DNA of 64,000 bases from Arenimonas terrae. GTDB lineage: Bacteria > Pseudomonadota > Gammaproteobacteria > Xanthomonadales > Xanthomonadaceae. The notes beneath the pieces were generated by a model. That model was given only the letters and a program-made list of their open reading frames with translations. It was not told the origin of the DNA and ran no database searches. A program made the translations under genes and the position numbers. Below are positions 1 through 8,790 of the stretch, in pieces (position 1 is the first letter of the stretch; each line of letters begins with the position of its first letter). The stretch spans positions 108,698 through 172,697 of the forward strand of contig NZ_SMDR01000004.1 in NCBI RefSeq assembly GCF_006265115.1, in the 5' to 3' direction.

Positions 1-2517
1 GACGCCAACGGCCAGACCGGCAGCCAGGCCTACACCCTGACCGTCGCTGCGCCGACGCTGACGATGACGCCGGCGGCGGGCACGCTGACCGCGCCTTACG
101 GTGCCGCCTACTCGCAGGTCTTCAGCGCCAGCGGTGGCATCGGCCCCTATGACTACACCTTCACCGGTGGCGCCATCCCGGGCCTGAGCTTCAGCGGCGA
201 TACGCTGTCGGGTACGCCGACCACGCCGGGCAGCTACACGTTCTCGGTGACGGCGGCCGACAGCGGCATCACCGCGGGTCCGGCGGTCTGGGTGACGCAG
301 AACTACACCCTGGTCGTCGCCGCTCCGACGGTCACGCTGTCGCCGGCCACCCTGGCCGACGGCACCGCGGGCACGGCCTATGCCGCGACGATCACCGCCA
401 GCGGCGGCGTCGGCCCCTACACGTTCGCGGTCACCGCGGGCGCATTGCCGGCTGGCGTGAGCCTGGCGACCGACGGCTCGCTGTCCGGCACCCCGACGGT
501 CGACGGCAGCTTCAACTTCACCGTCGAAGCCACCGATGCCAACGGCCAGACCGGCGACCAGGCCTACACCCTCGTGGTGGCGGCCCCGACGCTGACCCTG
601 GCGCCGGCGACCCTGGCCAACGGCACCGTGGGCACCGCCTATACGGCGAGCTTCAGCACCACCGGCGGCACCGCGCCTTACGGCTATGCCGTGACCGCGG
701 GCACTCTGCCGGCGGGCCTGAACCTGGCCGCGGACGGCACGCTCTCGGGCACGCCGACCGCGCCGGGCGCCAGCAGCTTCACCGTGACCTCGACGGACGC
801 GCTCGGCTTCACCGCCAGCCTGGCCTACACCCTCACGGTCGACGCCAACGCGCCGGTCGCCGTGGCGGACGCCGCCAGCACGCTGCAGGAAACGGCGGTG
901 GTGATCGCGGTGACCGCCAACGACACCGGCGACTTCGCCTCCATCGCCGTCGCCTCCGCGCCGGCGAACGGCACGGCGGTGGTCACCGGCCTGGATGTCA
1001 CCTACACGCCGAATGCCGGCATCTCGGGCACCGACACCTTCACCTACACCGCGACCGGCCCGGGCGGCACCTCCGTTCCGGCCCTGGTCACGGTGACAGT
1101 GAACCCGATCCCGGTGGCGCCGACCTTCAACGTCAGCACCCTGCCGGCCACGCCGGTGCAGGTCACGCTGACGGCGGGCGCTACCGGTGGCCCGTTCACC
1201 GGCGCCGATGTCGTCGCGGTCACGCCGGCCACCGCCGGCACCACCAGCATCGCGGCCTCGGGTGCGAACTTCGTGCTCACGTTCACGCCGGCGGCGGGCT
1301 TCTCCGGCAGCGTGGTGGTGCGCTACACGCTCGACAACGCCTTCGCCACGTCGGCCGAGGGCCTGGTGAACATCCAGGTCGAAGACCGCCCGGATCCGTC
1401 GCAGGACCCGGAGGTCCAGGGGCTGGTGGACGCGCAGGCCGAGTCGACCCGCCGTTTCGCCACGGGCCAGATCGGCAACTTCCAGCGTCGCCTGGAGCGC
1501 CTGCACCGCGGTGGTGAGGGCGGCTTCGAGAATGGCGTCGGCTTCTCGATCGACCGCCCGTGCATCGAGCCGCTGGTCGGCCGCAGCATCGACCCCTGCG
1601 GCGACAACCCGATGCCGGGCGCCGGCGCCAACGGCCTGTCGGCCACCGAAGACCAGGGCCGCCGCCAGTCCGGCGATGGCAACGGTCCGCTCGGCATCTG
1701 GACCGGAGGCATGATCCGCTCCGGCAGCCAGGACGGCCGCGACGGCAATGCCGACATCTCGTTCGAGACCGACGGCCTGAGCACCGGCGTGGACTACCGC
1801 GTGAACGACGCGCTGGTGGTCGGCGGCGGCTTCGGCTACGGCCGCGACGAGAACGAAGTGGGCGAGAACGGCAGCCGCGTCGACGGCAGCGCCCGCACCC
1901 TGGCCCTGTATGCCAGCTGGCATCCGGGCGAGATGTTCTTCCTCGACACGGTGCTGGGTTACCAGCAGCTGGACTTCGACCTGCGCCGCTACGTGACCGC
2001 CACCGGTGGCCTGGTCAGCGGCCAGCGCGACGGTGACCAGTGGTTCGCGTCGGTGTCGGTCGGTGCGGACATCGAACGTGGCGACCTGCTGGTCACCCCG
2101 TACGCCCGCGTCGATATCGCCCAGGCCCAGCTCGACAGCTACACGGAAACCGGCGACCCGATCTACGCCCTGCGCTACGACGACATGGATGTGGACACGA
2201 GCACCGGCACCCTGGGCCTGCGCCTGGATCATCCGACCCAGATGAGCTGGGGCCGCCTGACCCCGCAGCTGCGCCTGGAGTACCAGCGCGACCTGGGCGG
2301 TCGTTCCGACGCCACGGTGCGTTATGCCGACCTGCCGGGTGGCCCGCGTTACGGCCTGGTCGCGACGGACTTCGACCACAACCGCTTCTCGCTGGGCCTG
2401 GGCGCGCTGATCGACCTCGACAGCGGCTGGAGCTGGCGCGTCGAGTACCAGAGCCAGATCGGCCACGGCGACGGCGTCGACCACGGCATGACGGTCAACG
2501 TGCAGAAGCAGTTCTAA
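1..2517 (+). CDS. Autotransporter with putative-Ig repeats, 5' truncated
   Basis: The frame is open from base 1, so the start lies upstream of the window. The visible 838 residues begin in the tail of one Ig-like repeat and continue with three He_PIG-type repeats (about nt 64-320, 330-590, 594-845), each carrying the GT(V/A)GTAY, LPAG and LSGTPT landmarks. Two further beta-sandwich modules follow (about nt 850-1110 and 1125-1380), the first resembling cadherin/VCBS-like domains. A charged linker (nt 1400-1690) holds two cysteines 14 residues apart. The last ~275 residues (nt 1690-2517) form an autotransporter beta-barrel ending in phenylalanine, the usual outer-membrane protein signature. By family knowledge this is a surface-exposed passenger anchored by its own barrel, probably an adhesin; the ligand cannot be read from the sequence. 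A strong terminator follows. Confidence 0.9.
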   Translation, partial: DANGQTGSQAYTLTVAAPTLTMTPAAGTLTAPYGAAYSQVFSASGGIGPYDYTFTGGAIPGLSFSGDTLSGTPTTPGSYTFSVTAADSGITAGPAVWVTQNYTLVVAAPTVTLSPATLADGTAGTAYAATITASGGVGPYTFAVTAGALPAGVSLATDGSLSGTPTVDGSFNFTVEATDANGQTGDQAYTLVVAAPTLTLAPATLANGTVGTAYTASFSTTGGTAPYGYAVTAGTLPAGLNLAADGTLSGTPTAPGASSFTVTSTDALGFTASLAYTLTVDANAPVAVADAASTLQETAVVIAVTANDTGDFASIAVASAPANGTAVVTGLDVTYTPNAGISGTDTFTYTATGPGGTSVPALVTVTVNPIPVAPTFNVSTLPATPVQVTLTAGATGGPFTGADVVAVTPATAGTTSIAASGANFVLTFTPAAGFSGSVVVRYTLDNAFATSAEGLVNIQVEDRPDPSQDPEVQGLVDAQAESTRRFATGQIGNFQRRLERLHRGGEGGFENGVGFSIDRPCIEPLVGRSIDPCGDNPMPGAGANGLSATEDQGRRQSGDGNGPLGIWTGGMIRSGSQDGRDGNADISFETDGLSTGVDYRVNDALVVGGGFGYGRDENEVGENGSRVDGSARTLALYASWHPGEMFFLDTVLGYQQLDFDLRRYVTATGGLVSGQRDGDQWFASVSVGADIERGDLLVTPYARVDIAQAQLDSYTETGDPIYALRYDDMDVDTSTGTLGLRLDHPTQMSWGRLTPQLRLEYQRDLGGRSDATVRYADLPGGPRYGLVATDFDHNRFSLGLGALIDLDSGWSWRVEYQSQIGHGDGVDHGMTVNVQKQF

Positions 2518-2536
2518 GCCAGCACCACGCGACACC

Positions 2537-2568
2537 GAAGGGGCCGGGAAACCGGCCCCTTCTTTTTT
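2537..2568 (+). terminator. Rho-independent terminator of the autotransporter gene
   Basis: An 11-bp perfect stem (GAAGGGGCCGG / CCGGCCCCTTC) with a GAAA loop is followed by six to seven T residues, 19 bases after the autotransporter stop codon. Confidence 0.9.
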
Positions 2569-2656
2569 GCGCGAACGAAACCCGGGTGCCGCGCGCCACC
2601 GGATGACCGGCCGCGATTCTTCTCTGCTAGGCTGCCGCCGTCATCCCGGGGGATCC

Positions 2657-4543
2657 ATGGCCCACAACCAGTTCGAGCTGCTCAAGCAGCGCCGCTTCCT
2701 GCCCTACTTCGCCACCCAGTCGCTGGGCGCGTTCAACGACAACGTCTACCGGCAGGCGATCATCGGGCTGCTGTTCTACCTGGGCGTGAACCTCGAGGAG
2801 CGCACGCTCTACACGAACCTGGCGCCGGCGCTGTTCATCCTTCCCTACTTCCTGTTCTCCGGCCTGGCCGGACAGATCGCCGAGAAGCTGGAGAAGTCGC
2901 TGCTTGTGCGCATCACCACGATGATGGAGATCGGCATCATGTCGATCGCCGCCGTGGGTTTCGTGCTCGAAAGCCTGCCGGTGCTGCTGGTGGCGCTGTT
3001 CCTGACCGGACTGCAGTCGACGCTGTTCGGCCCGGTGAAATATTCGATCCTGCCCAGCGTGCTCAAGCCCGAAGAGCTCACCGGCGGCAATGGCCTGGTC
3101 GAGATGGGCACGTCGATGTCGATCCTGCTCGGCATGATCTTCGGCGGCCTGATCTTCGTGATCGCCGGCGAGCAGGGCCCCGAAGCCGCGGCCTTCGCGA
3201 TCGTCGCGCTGGCGATCACGGGCAACCTGGTCAGCCGCGCCATCCCGCGGGTCGAGGCCTCGGCGCCGGACCTGAAGATAAACTGGAACCCATTCCCGGA
3301 ATCGCTCAAGGCGCTGCGCCTGGCGCGCAAGCAGCCGGCGGTGCGCAACGCCGTGCTGGGCGTGTCCTGGTTCTGGTTCGTCGGCACCGTACTGACCGCG
3401 CAGCTGCCGACCTACGCCGAGCTCCACCTGGGCGGCGGCAGCACCCTGTACCTGTTCTGCTTCGTGCTGTTCTCGGTCGGCACCGGCCTGGGTTCGCTGC
3501 TCTGCGAGAAGCTGTCGCGGCGTACGGTGGAGATCGGCCTGGTACCGCTGGGCGCCTTCGGCATGACCGCGTTCTGCGTGGACCTGTACTTCGCGCGCAC
3601 CGGCCTGTCCGCGGTGTCCGGCCTGGACGTGCAGGGCTTCATCGCGACGGCGGGCAGCTGGCGCATCATGGCCGACCTGACCCTGATCGGCCTGTTCGCG
3701 GGCCTCTACATCGTGCCGCTGTTCGCGCTGGTGCAGAGCCGCACACCCAAGGGCGAACTGTCGCGCGTCATCGCCGGCCTGAACATCCAGAACTCGTTCT
3801 TCATCGTGATGGCGGCCGTGGCCGGCATCGCCGTGCAGCGTTACCTCGGCTGGTCGATCCCGGAAGTGTTCCTGGCGCTGGGCATTGCCAACGCCGTGGT
3901 CGCGGTCTTCATCTTCTCGCTGGTGCCGGAATTCTTCCTGCGCTTCGTCGCCTGGATGTACGTGACGCTGTTCTACCGCGTGACCATCGAGGGCGTGGAA
4001 GAGAACGTACCCGACGAAGGCGCCGCCCTGCTGGTCTGCAACCACGTCAGCTACATGGACCCGCTGGCGATCAGCGCGGCGGTGCCGCGGCCGATCCGCT
4101 TCGTCATGTACTACAAGATCTTCAACGTGCCGGGCATGAACTGGGTGTTCCGCGCCTACCGCGCCATCCCGATCGCCGGCAGCAAGGAAGACCAGGCGGT
4201 GAAGGACGCCGCCTTCGCCGAGATCCACGAGGCGCTGGCCGCCGGCGAGCTGGTCTGCATCTTTCCCGAGGGCGGCCTGACCAAGGACGGCGAGATCGCC
4301 GCTTTCCGCGCTGGCGTGGAACAGATCCTGGCGCGCGACCCGGTGCCGGTGGTGCCGATGGCGCTGACCGGCCTGTGGGACAGCATGTGGAGCAAGCGCG
4401 ACTCGCGCCTGGGCCGCCTGCGCGTGCCGCGCCGGCTGCGCGCTGCGGTCGGCGTGATCGCCGCGCCGCCGGTGCCCGGCGCCAGCGCCACCGCCGCCTC
4501 GCTCGAAGCCATCGTGCGCCGACTGCGCGGCAACCGGCCCTGA
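2657..4543 (+). CDS. LplT-like MFS transporter fused to PlsC-type acyltransferase
   Basis: The 628-residue product has two parts. Residues ~10-430 are a 12-helix MFS transporter of the lysophospholipid transporter (LplT) type, with FNDNVYRQ near the N-terminus. Residues ~440-620 are a 1-acyl-glycerol-3-phosphate acyltransferase domain with the catalytic NHVSYMDP (NHx4D type, ~461) and the FPEGG substrate motif (~535). Family knowledge suggests inner-membrane flipping of lysophospholipid and its re-acylation. The acyl-ACP synthetase domain found in E. coli Aas is absent. I chose ATG 2657 because GGGGG lies just upstream and the alignable protein begins there; an in-frame ATG at 2567 would add 30 residues that overlap the preceding terminator and look non-coding. 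The next gene starts 4 bases after the stop. Confidence 0.88.
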   Translation: MAHNQFELLKQRRFLPYFATQSLGAFNDNVYRQAIIGLLFYLGVNLEERTLYTNLAPALFILPYFLFSGLAGQIAEKLEKSLLVRITTMMEIGIMSIAAVGFVLESLPVLLVALFLTGLQSTLFGPVKYSILPSVLKPEELTGGNGLVEMGTSMSILLGMIFGGLIFVIAGEQGPEAAAFAIVALAITGNLVSRAIPRVEASAPDLKINWNPFPESLKALRLARKQPAVRNAVLGVSWFWFVGTVLTAQLPTYAELHLGGGSTLYLFCFVLFSVGTGLGSLLCEKLSRRTVEIGLVPLGAFGMTAFCVDLYFARTGLSAVSGLDVQGFIATAGSWRIMADLTLIGLFAGLYIVPLFALVQSRTPKGELSRVIAGLNIQNSFFIVMAAVAGIAVQRYLGWSIPEVFLALGIANAVVAVFIFSLVPEFFLRFVAWMYVTLFYRVTIEGVEENVPDEGAALLVCNHVSYMDPLAISAAVPRPIRFVMYYKIFNVPGMNWVFRAYRAIPIAGSKEDQAVKDAAFAEIHEALAAGELVCIFPEGGLTKDGEIAAFRAGVEQILARDPVPVVPMALTGLWDSMWSKRDSRLGRLRVPRRLRAAVGVIAAPPVPGASATAASLEAIVRRLRGNRP

Positions 4544-4547
4544 GCCC

Positions 4548-5237
4548 GTGCGCCTGGACCCCCGCCGGATCACGCTGTTGTCCGCCGGGCTCGCCGGCGC
4601 CGCCGGCGCATTGCTGGTACTGAGCCTGCCCGGCCGCGACGCGCCCGCATCCGCTCCCGCGGCGGCCACAACGGCGACCGCGGACAGCCTGCTGCAACCC
4701 TGCGGAGACCCCGGCCAGTTCCTGCCCCGTCGTGTCGAACTGCACCGGCTGGTCGAGGCGGCGCAGCCGGTTCCGCCGGTGCTGGAAGTGATCGTGCGCC
4801 CCAGCTTCCACGCGACGCGGGTCCTTCAGCTCTACCCTCGGGACGGACGGTGGCACGTGGGCGTCAGCGTCGTGGACACCCCTCGCCTGCATCTGCACCA
4901 CCGCAAGGCAGGCGCACCGCCGCCTGCGGTCGAGGACCCCCCGACGCCGAGGGTCGAGTTCCACGAACGGGAAGTCGCCGAGGACACCGCCGCCCGCATG
5001 GTGCTCGAGTGGCGCCGCTCGGTCGAAACCACGCACGCCGCCGACGCCGGGGGACTGGATGGCGTCAGCTACGGTTTCTACTTCGACGGCCGCTGCGCGC
5101 AGATGTGGTCGCCTGCGCCGGGCAGCCGCAACCACCGGCTGGAAGCCGTCGTCGATGCGCTCCTCGATCACGCCCCGGAGGCCGAGGTCGTTCGCCACCT
5201 GCAGGCGGTGGGCGCGCCGCGACGCCCGGGCCGCTGA
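4548..5237 (+). CDS. Hypothetical membrane-anchored protein
   Basis: I do not recognise this 229-residue protein. It starts with GTG, 4 bases after the MFS-acyltransferase stop, so it is probably co-transcribed and perhaps translationally coupled. Residues ~8-28 form one hydrophobic segment (uncleaved anchor or signal peptide), followed by an Ala/Pro-rich stretch and a soluble region. Two cysteines (~51 and ~177) could form a disulfide in the periplasm. Codon use with G/C at third positions supports it as coding. The neighbour suggests an envelope role, but nothing more specific can be read. Confidence 0.65.
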   Translation: MRLDPRRITLLSAGLAGAAGALLVLSLPGRDAPASAPAAATTATADSLLQPCGDPGQFLPRRVELHRLVEAAQPVPPVLEVIVRPSFHATRVLQLYPRDGRWHVGVSVVDTPRLHLHHRKAGAPPPAVEDPPTPRVEFHEREVAEDTAARMVLEWRRSVETTHAADAGGLDGVSYGFYFDGRCAQMWSPAPGSRNHRLEAVVDALLDHAPEAEVVRHLQAVGAPRRPGR

Positions 5238-5244
5238 GCCGCGG

Positions 5245-5274
5245 TTGACCCGGTGCGTGCGCGCCCGCTAGGGT
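5245..5274 (+). promoter_or_regulatory. Sigma-70-like promoter for the zinc-ribbon/CD225 gene
   Basis: TTGACC (5245-5250) and TAGGGT (5269-5274) are separated by 18 bases. The predicted start of transcription lies about 48 bases upstream of the GTG at 5329. This is a motif match only. Confidence 0.45.
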
Positions 5275-5328
5275 GCCCGCGGGGAATCGCCGCAGGTCCG
5301 CGGCTTTCGATCTGTCCAGGGGAATTCC

Positions 5329-5685
5329 GTGTACTGCAACAACTGCGGCCAGCTCAATCCCGACACCGCCTCGCGCTGCTCGGCCTGCGGCACCAGCCTG
5401 GCGCCCGGCGTGGCGGTGCCGCCCCCGCCGCGCGGCGTCTCGCCGCCCAACCACCTGGTGTGGGCGATCCTGGCCACGCTGTTCTGCTGCCTGCCGGGCG
5501 GCATCGTCGCCATCGTCTACGCCGCGCAGGTGGACACCAAGTTCAACGCCGGCGACCTCGCGGGTGCGCAGGCGGCGTCGGACAACGCCAAACAGTGGAG
5601 CTGGATCTCGTTCGGCGTCGGCCTGCTGGTGATCGTCGGCTGGGTCGGCCTGTCCATCCTTGCCGCGATGGCCGAACACGCCTGA
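5329..5685 (+). CDS. Zinc-ribbon / CD225 (dispanin-like) membrane protein
   Basis: The 118-residue protein opens with a zinc ribbon (CNNC at residues 3-6 and CSAC at ~17-20), then a Pro-rich linker and a CD225/dispanin-type domain: two membrane helices (about residues 43-64 and 93-115) around a conserved AAQVDTKFNAGD segment. The start is GTG; a GGGGAATTCC stretch just upstream may serve as a weak ribosome site. Bacterial CD225 proteins commonly sit beside DUF2752 proteins, as here. Their function is not established; membrane-organising roles are extrapolated from eukaryotic relatives. Confidence 0.82.
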   Translation: MYCNNCGQLNPDTASRCSACGTSLAPGVAVPPPPRGVSPPNHLVWAILATLFCCLPGGIVAIVYAAQVDTKFNAGDLAGAQAASDNAKQWSWISFGVGLLVIVGWVGLSILAAMAEHA

Positions 5686-5701
5686 GCCTGCGGCGCCCGC
5701 C

Positions 5702-6115
5702 GTGAGCCCGCGGATCTGGCCTGCTGTCGCCCTGTTGTCCGCGGCGGCGGCCGCGGCGGCGCTGCTGTGGGTCGTCGATCCACACCAGGCCGGCAACCCG
5801 CTGCCGCCCTGTCCCTCGCGCTGGCTCACCAGCCTGCTCTGCCCCGGCTGCGGCAGCACGCGCGCGCTGCACGCGCTGCTGCACGGCGACCTGTCGGGGG
5901 CGCTGGCGATGAATCCGCTGCTGGTGCTGTCGCTGCCCGCGGTCGCGGTGCTGGCGCTCGAATGGCTGCGCATGCTGCCGACGAACTTCGCATCCCTCGC
6001 CACCCGCCTCGGCAATGCGCGCGCCTGGGCCGTGGTGCTGATCGCCTACGGCGTGCTGCGCAACCTGCCCTGGCCACCCTTTAGCTGGCTGGCCCCCGGC
6101 GGATTCGGCGCCTGA
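5702..6115 (+). CDS. DUF2752 family membrane protein
   Basis: This is a 137-residue protein from the GTG at 5702; an ATG at 5660 is also in frame but overlaps the preceding gene by 26 bases. The family hallmark CPGCGSTRALHALLHGD follows the first membrane helix, and two or three more helices follow. It probably forms an operon with the CD225 gene. The stop lies one base from the stop of the convergent ampE gene. The family function is unknown. Confidence 0.8.
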   Translation: MSPRIWPAVALLSAAAAAAALLWVVDPHQAGNPLPPCPSRWLTSLLCPGCGSTRALHALLHGDLSGALAMNPLLVLSLPAVAVLALEWLRMLPTNFASLATRLGNARAWAVVLIAYGVLRNLPWPPFSWLAPGGFGA

Positions 6116-6116
6116 A

Positions 6117-7001
6117 TCAGGTCGCCCAGCCGGCCAGCACGAACAGCGCCAGCAGGCCCAGCCACAGCAGCAGCACGCGCCAGACCAGGCTCATCGCGTC
6201 GCGCAGTTCCAGCAGGTCGGGCGCCTGCGCGGGGCCATCGACGGCGTACGCATCTTCTTCGGCCAGCTCGCTGGCGACCGAAGCGCGCGCGGCGGCCCCG
6301 AGGAAACCGGCGTCCAGGCGCACGCCCTGCGCATGCCAGTCGCGCCAGGCGGCGAGCACGCGGTCGAAGTCGGCCGCGAGGGCCAGGGCGAAGGTCATCA
6401 GCTGGGCCACCGGCCAGTTCAGCACCGCCAGCGTGATGCGCGCCGCGCCGCGCTGGCCGGCCGGCAGGCTGCGCCGGGCCTCGCCCTGCGCGCACAGCGA
6501 GATCAGCCGGTAGCCGATCGCGCCGACCGCGCCCGCCACCAGGAACCAGAACAGCACGCCGAACCAGCGCCACAGCGCGCAGCGGAACACCGCCTCGACC
6601 AGGGTCGGGCCCTCGACGACCGGTTCGCCGCCCTCGGGGAACAGCGAGGCCGCCGCGGCACGGCGCGCCTCCGGCTCGCGCGCCTCGATCACCGCCTCGA
6701 CGTCGAGGTTGAGGTCGCGCGGGCCCCAGGTGTAGAGCAGGGCCAGCAGCGCGAAGAAGAAGGCCGGCAGGCCGTACGCCAGATCGTCGATGACGAACTG
6801 CAGTGCGCCGACCAGCAGCAGCGGCAGCCCGACCGCGATCAGCAGGCCGACCTTGTTCGGCCAGTCTTCCCTGCCCGTATGCCGGCCCAGCCAGTGCAGC
6901 CAGCCGATGAACCAGTCGTAGCGCCGCAGCGACGGCAGTGCCGCCGGGAACAGATGGCCCAGGAACAGGGAAACGACGACGGCGATGAGCGCGGCGGACA
7001 T
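6117..7001 (-). CDS. ampE: AmpE-like inner-membrane protein
   Basis: The 294-residue integral membrane protein has helices near residues 3-20, 50-70, 74-92, ~150-175 and 270-292. The central motif TWGPRDLNLDVEAV is typical of the AmpE/CobD-like family. E. coli AmpE is linked to AmpD and beta-lactamase induction, but ampD is not adjacent here, so a role in beta-lactam signalling is only inherited from the family name. It follows nudC on the same strand after 41 bases and probably ends the minus-strand run that starts at 9522. Confidence 0.75.
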   Translation of the reverse strand: MSAALIAVVVSLFLGHLFPAALPSLRRYDWFIGWLHWLGRHTGREDWPNKVGLLIAVGLPLLLVGALQFVIDDLAYGLPAFFFALLALLYTWGPRDLNLDVEAVIEAREPEARRAAAASLFPEGGEPVVEGPTLVEAVFRCALWRWFGVLFWFLVAGAVGAIGYRLISLCAQGEARRSLPAGQRGAARITLAVLNWPVAQLMTFALALAADFDRVLAAWRDWHAQGVRLDAGFLGAAARASVASELAEEDAYAVDGPAQAPDLLELRDAMSLVWRVLLLWLGLLALFVLAGWAT

Positions 7002-7042
7002 GGCGGGATTCTAGCCTTGAAAGCGCGCGCCGGAACGTGGGC

Positions 7043-7933
7043 TCAAACGGCGGCGGCGCGTGCGCGCTCGATCCAGGCGTCGATCAGCCAGCGTGCGATC
7101 GACAGCCGCGGCGACAGCAGCAGCTCGCCGCTGGCGACCTGCGCATCGATGTCAGCCAGGCTGAACCAGCGCGCCTGCTCCAGTTCGTCGCCGACCACCG
7201 GCTCGACCGGCAGGGCGCTGGCGTGGAAGCCGATCATCAGCGCCGCCGGGAAGGGCCAGGGCTGGGAGGCGGCGTAGCGGCTCTCGAGCACCGGCACACC
7301 GGCTTCTTCCATCACTTCGCGCGCGACCGCCTGTTCCAGCGATTCACCGGGCTCGACAAAACCGGCCAGCACCGACCAGCGTTTTTCCGGCCAGCCGGCC
7401 TGGCGCCCCAGCAGCAGGCGCGGGCCGTCGCTGACCGCGACGATCACCGCGGCGTCGGTGCGCGGGTAGTGTTCGAGACCGCACTGGGCGCAGCGTGCGC
7501 ACCAGCCGGCGCGCACCATGGCCAGCGCGTGGCCGCAGGCGCCGCAATGGCGGCTGCGCTGCTGCCAGTGCAGCAGGGCGCGGGCCTGGGCCAGGGCAGC
7601 GGCTTCGAGCATCGGCCACTGCAGGGCGGCCTGGCGCAGGTCGAGGCGCCCGGGCAGCGGCTCGGCCAGCGCTTCGTGCGGTAGCGCGAACCAGGCGGTG
7701 TCGCCGTCGAGGCCGAGGAAGCTCGCGGCTTCGGGCAGGTCCGCGAACAGATGCTGGCCGGACAGGAACTCAGGGGCCTCGGCGCTGCCGGGGAAACGCG
7801 CATGGCCTTCGGCGTCCACCACCACCACGCGGGCGGCCGGCCAGCGGGCGGCCAGGGTTTCGGGGTTTTCGCGCAGCGTTTCGGCACGGTCCAGGCCCGG
7901 GCCGCGGAAGGCGTAACCGGGGGCGGGGCTCAT
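7043..7933 (-). CDS. nudC: NAD(H) pyrophosphatase / RNA decapping hydrolase NudC
   Basis: The 296-residue protein has the complete NudC plan: an N-terminal domain, a zinc ribbon (C130, C133, C148, C151), and a Nudix box starting at G191 (GFVEPGESLEQ, then REVMEEAG). After it comes SQPWPFP (~223-229), the motif that marks NADH-specific Nudix hydrolases; the serine usually found two residues later is alanine. It hydrolyses NAD(H) to NMN(H) and AMP and removes NAD caps from RNA. The ATG start lies 10 bases after the erpA stop, which suggests co-transcription. Confidence 0.92.
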   Translation of the reverse strand: MSPAPGYAFRGPGLDRAETLRENPETLAARWPAARVVVVDAEGHARFPGSAEAPEFLSGQHLFADLPEAASFLGLDGDTAWFALPHEALAEPLPGRLDLRQAALQWPMLEAAALAQARALLHWQQRSRHCGACGHALAMVRAGWCARCAQCGLEHYPRTDAAVIVAVSDGPRLLLGRQAGWPEKRWSVLAGFVEPGESLEQAVAREVMEEAGVPVLESRYAASQPWPFPAALMIGFHASALPVEPVVGDELEQARWFSLADIDAQVASGELLLSPRLSIARWLIDAWIERARAAAV

Positions 7934-7943
7934 GCCGGAGGGC

Positions 7944-8303
7944 TCAGGCGGAGAAGCTGCTGCCGCAGCCGCAGGTGGTCTTGGCGTTCGGGTTGCGGAT
8001 GACGAACTGCGCGCCCTGCAGGCTCTCGCGGTAATCGACCTCGGCGCCCATCAGGTACTGCAGGCTGAGCGGATCGACCAGCAGGGTGACGCCGTCGCGC
8101 TGCAGGGCCAGGTCGTCCTCGCCCTGCTGCTCGTCGAATTCGAAGCCGTACTGGAAGCCCGAACAGCCGCCGCCGGTGATGTACACACGCAGCTTCAGGC
8201 CCGGATTGCCCTCTTCGGCGATCAGGCGGGCGACCTTGGCGGCCGCGGCGGCGGTGAACTCGAGCGGGGCCTCGAGGTTCTGGTAGCTGGGCGTGGGTTC
8301 CAT
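7944..8303 (-). CDS. erpA: Iron-sulfur cluster insertion protein ErpA
   Basis: This 119-residue A-type Fe-S carrier has the three invariant cysteines, one in [11 protein letters not shown] and two in the C-terminal TTCGCGSSF. It delivers [4Fe-4S] or [2Fe-2S] clusters to apoproteins, including isoprenoid-pathway enzymes. I start at the ATG at 8303; the frame runs on upstream only to a TTG at 8339 that would overlap the bactofilin stop. It lies 32 bases after the bactofilin gene and 10 bases before nudC. Confidence 0.93.
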   Translation of the reverse strand: MEPTPSYQNLEAPLEFTAAAAAKVARLIAEEGNPGLKLRVYITGGGCSGFQYGFEFDEQQGEDDLALQRDGVTLLVDPLSLQYLMGAEVDYRESLQGAQFVIRNPNAKTTCGCGSSFSA

Positions 8304-8335
8304 GCCCGCCAAGATGGGCGCTGGCGCGGCCGGAT

Positions 8336-8788
8336 TCAAGCTTCCTGGACCTCGGCCTTGGCCTTGGCGCGGGCGGCGGCCGCGGCCGGGGCTTCCGGGC
8401 CGGTCAGCTGGGCCAGGGGCGCGTCGGCGTGGATCAGGCGGCCGGTGATCATCGCGCCGGCGGCCATCTCGACCACCTTGTAGTGGATGTTGCCGTTCAC
8501 GCGGGCGTTCGCCGCGAGTTCGATGCGCTCGCTGGCGTGCACGTCGCCGGTCATGCGGCCGTTGATGACCACCACCGGCGCATGCACCTCGCCCTCGACG
8601 TGGCCGGTGTCGGCGATGGTGATCACCGCGGCCGAGCCCTCTTCGGCCAGCACTTTGCCGTGGATGCTGCCTTCGACGTAGAGGCCGCCGGTGAAGGTGA
8701 CGTCGCCGCGGATCACGGCGCGCGGGCCGACCAGGGTTTCGACGGCGTGGTTGCCGTTGCGGGGGGATTTTTTGTCGCTGCCGAACAT
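8336..8788 (-). CDS. Bactofilin (polymer-forming cytoskeletal protein)
   Basis: The 150-residue protein has the DUF583/bactofilin core (about residues 17-115): repeating short beta-strands with G-x-[IV]-x-G-x-[IV] spacing, as in [18 protein letters not shown] and ARVNGNIHY. This right-handed beta-helix self-assembles without nucleotide at the inner membrane and scaffolds envelope enzymes. The basic N-terminus ([11 protein letters not shown]) and Ala-rich tail are typical disordered ends. The start codon is 2 bases after the DUF6776 stop, so the two are almost certainly co-expressed. GAGGAGATTG precedes the ATG. Confidence 0.92.
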   Translation of the reverse strand: MFGSDKKSPRNGNHAVETLVGPRAVIRGDVTFTGGLYVEGSIHGKVLAEEGSAAVITIADTGHVEGEVHAPVVVINGRMTGDVHASERIELAANARVNGNIHYKVVEMAAGAMITGRLIHADAPLAQLTGPEAPAAAAARAKAKAEVQEA

Positions 8789-8790
8789 CG

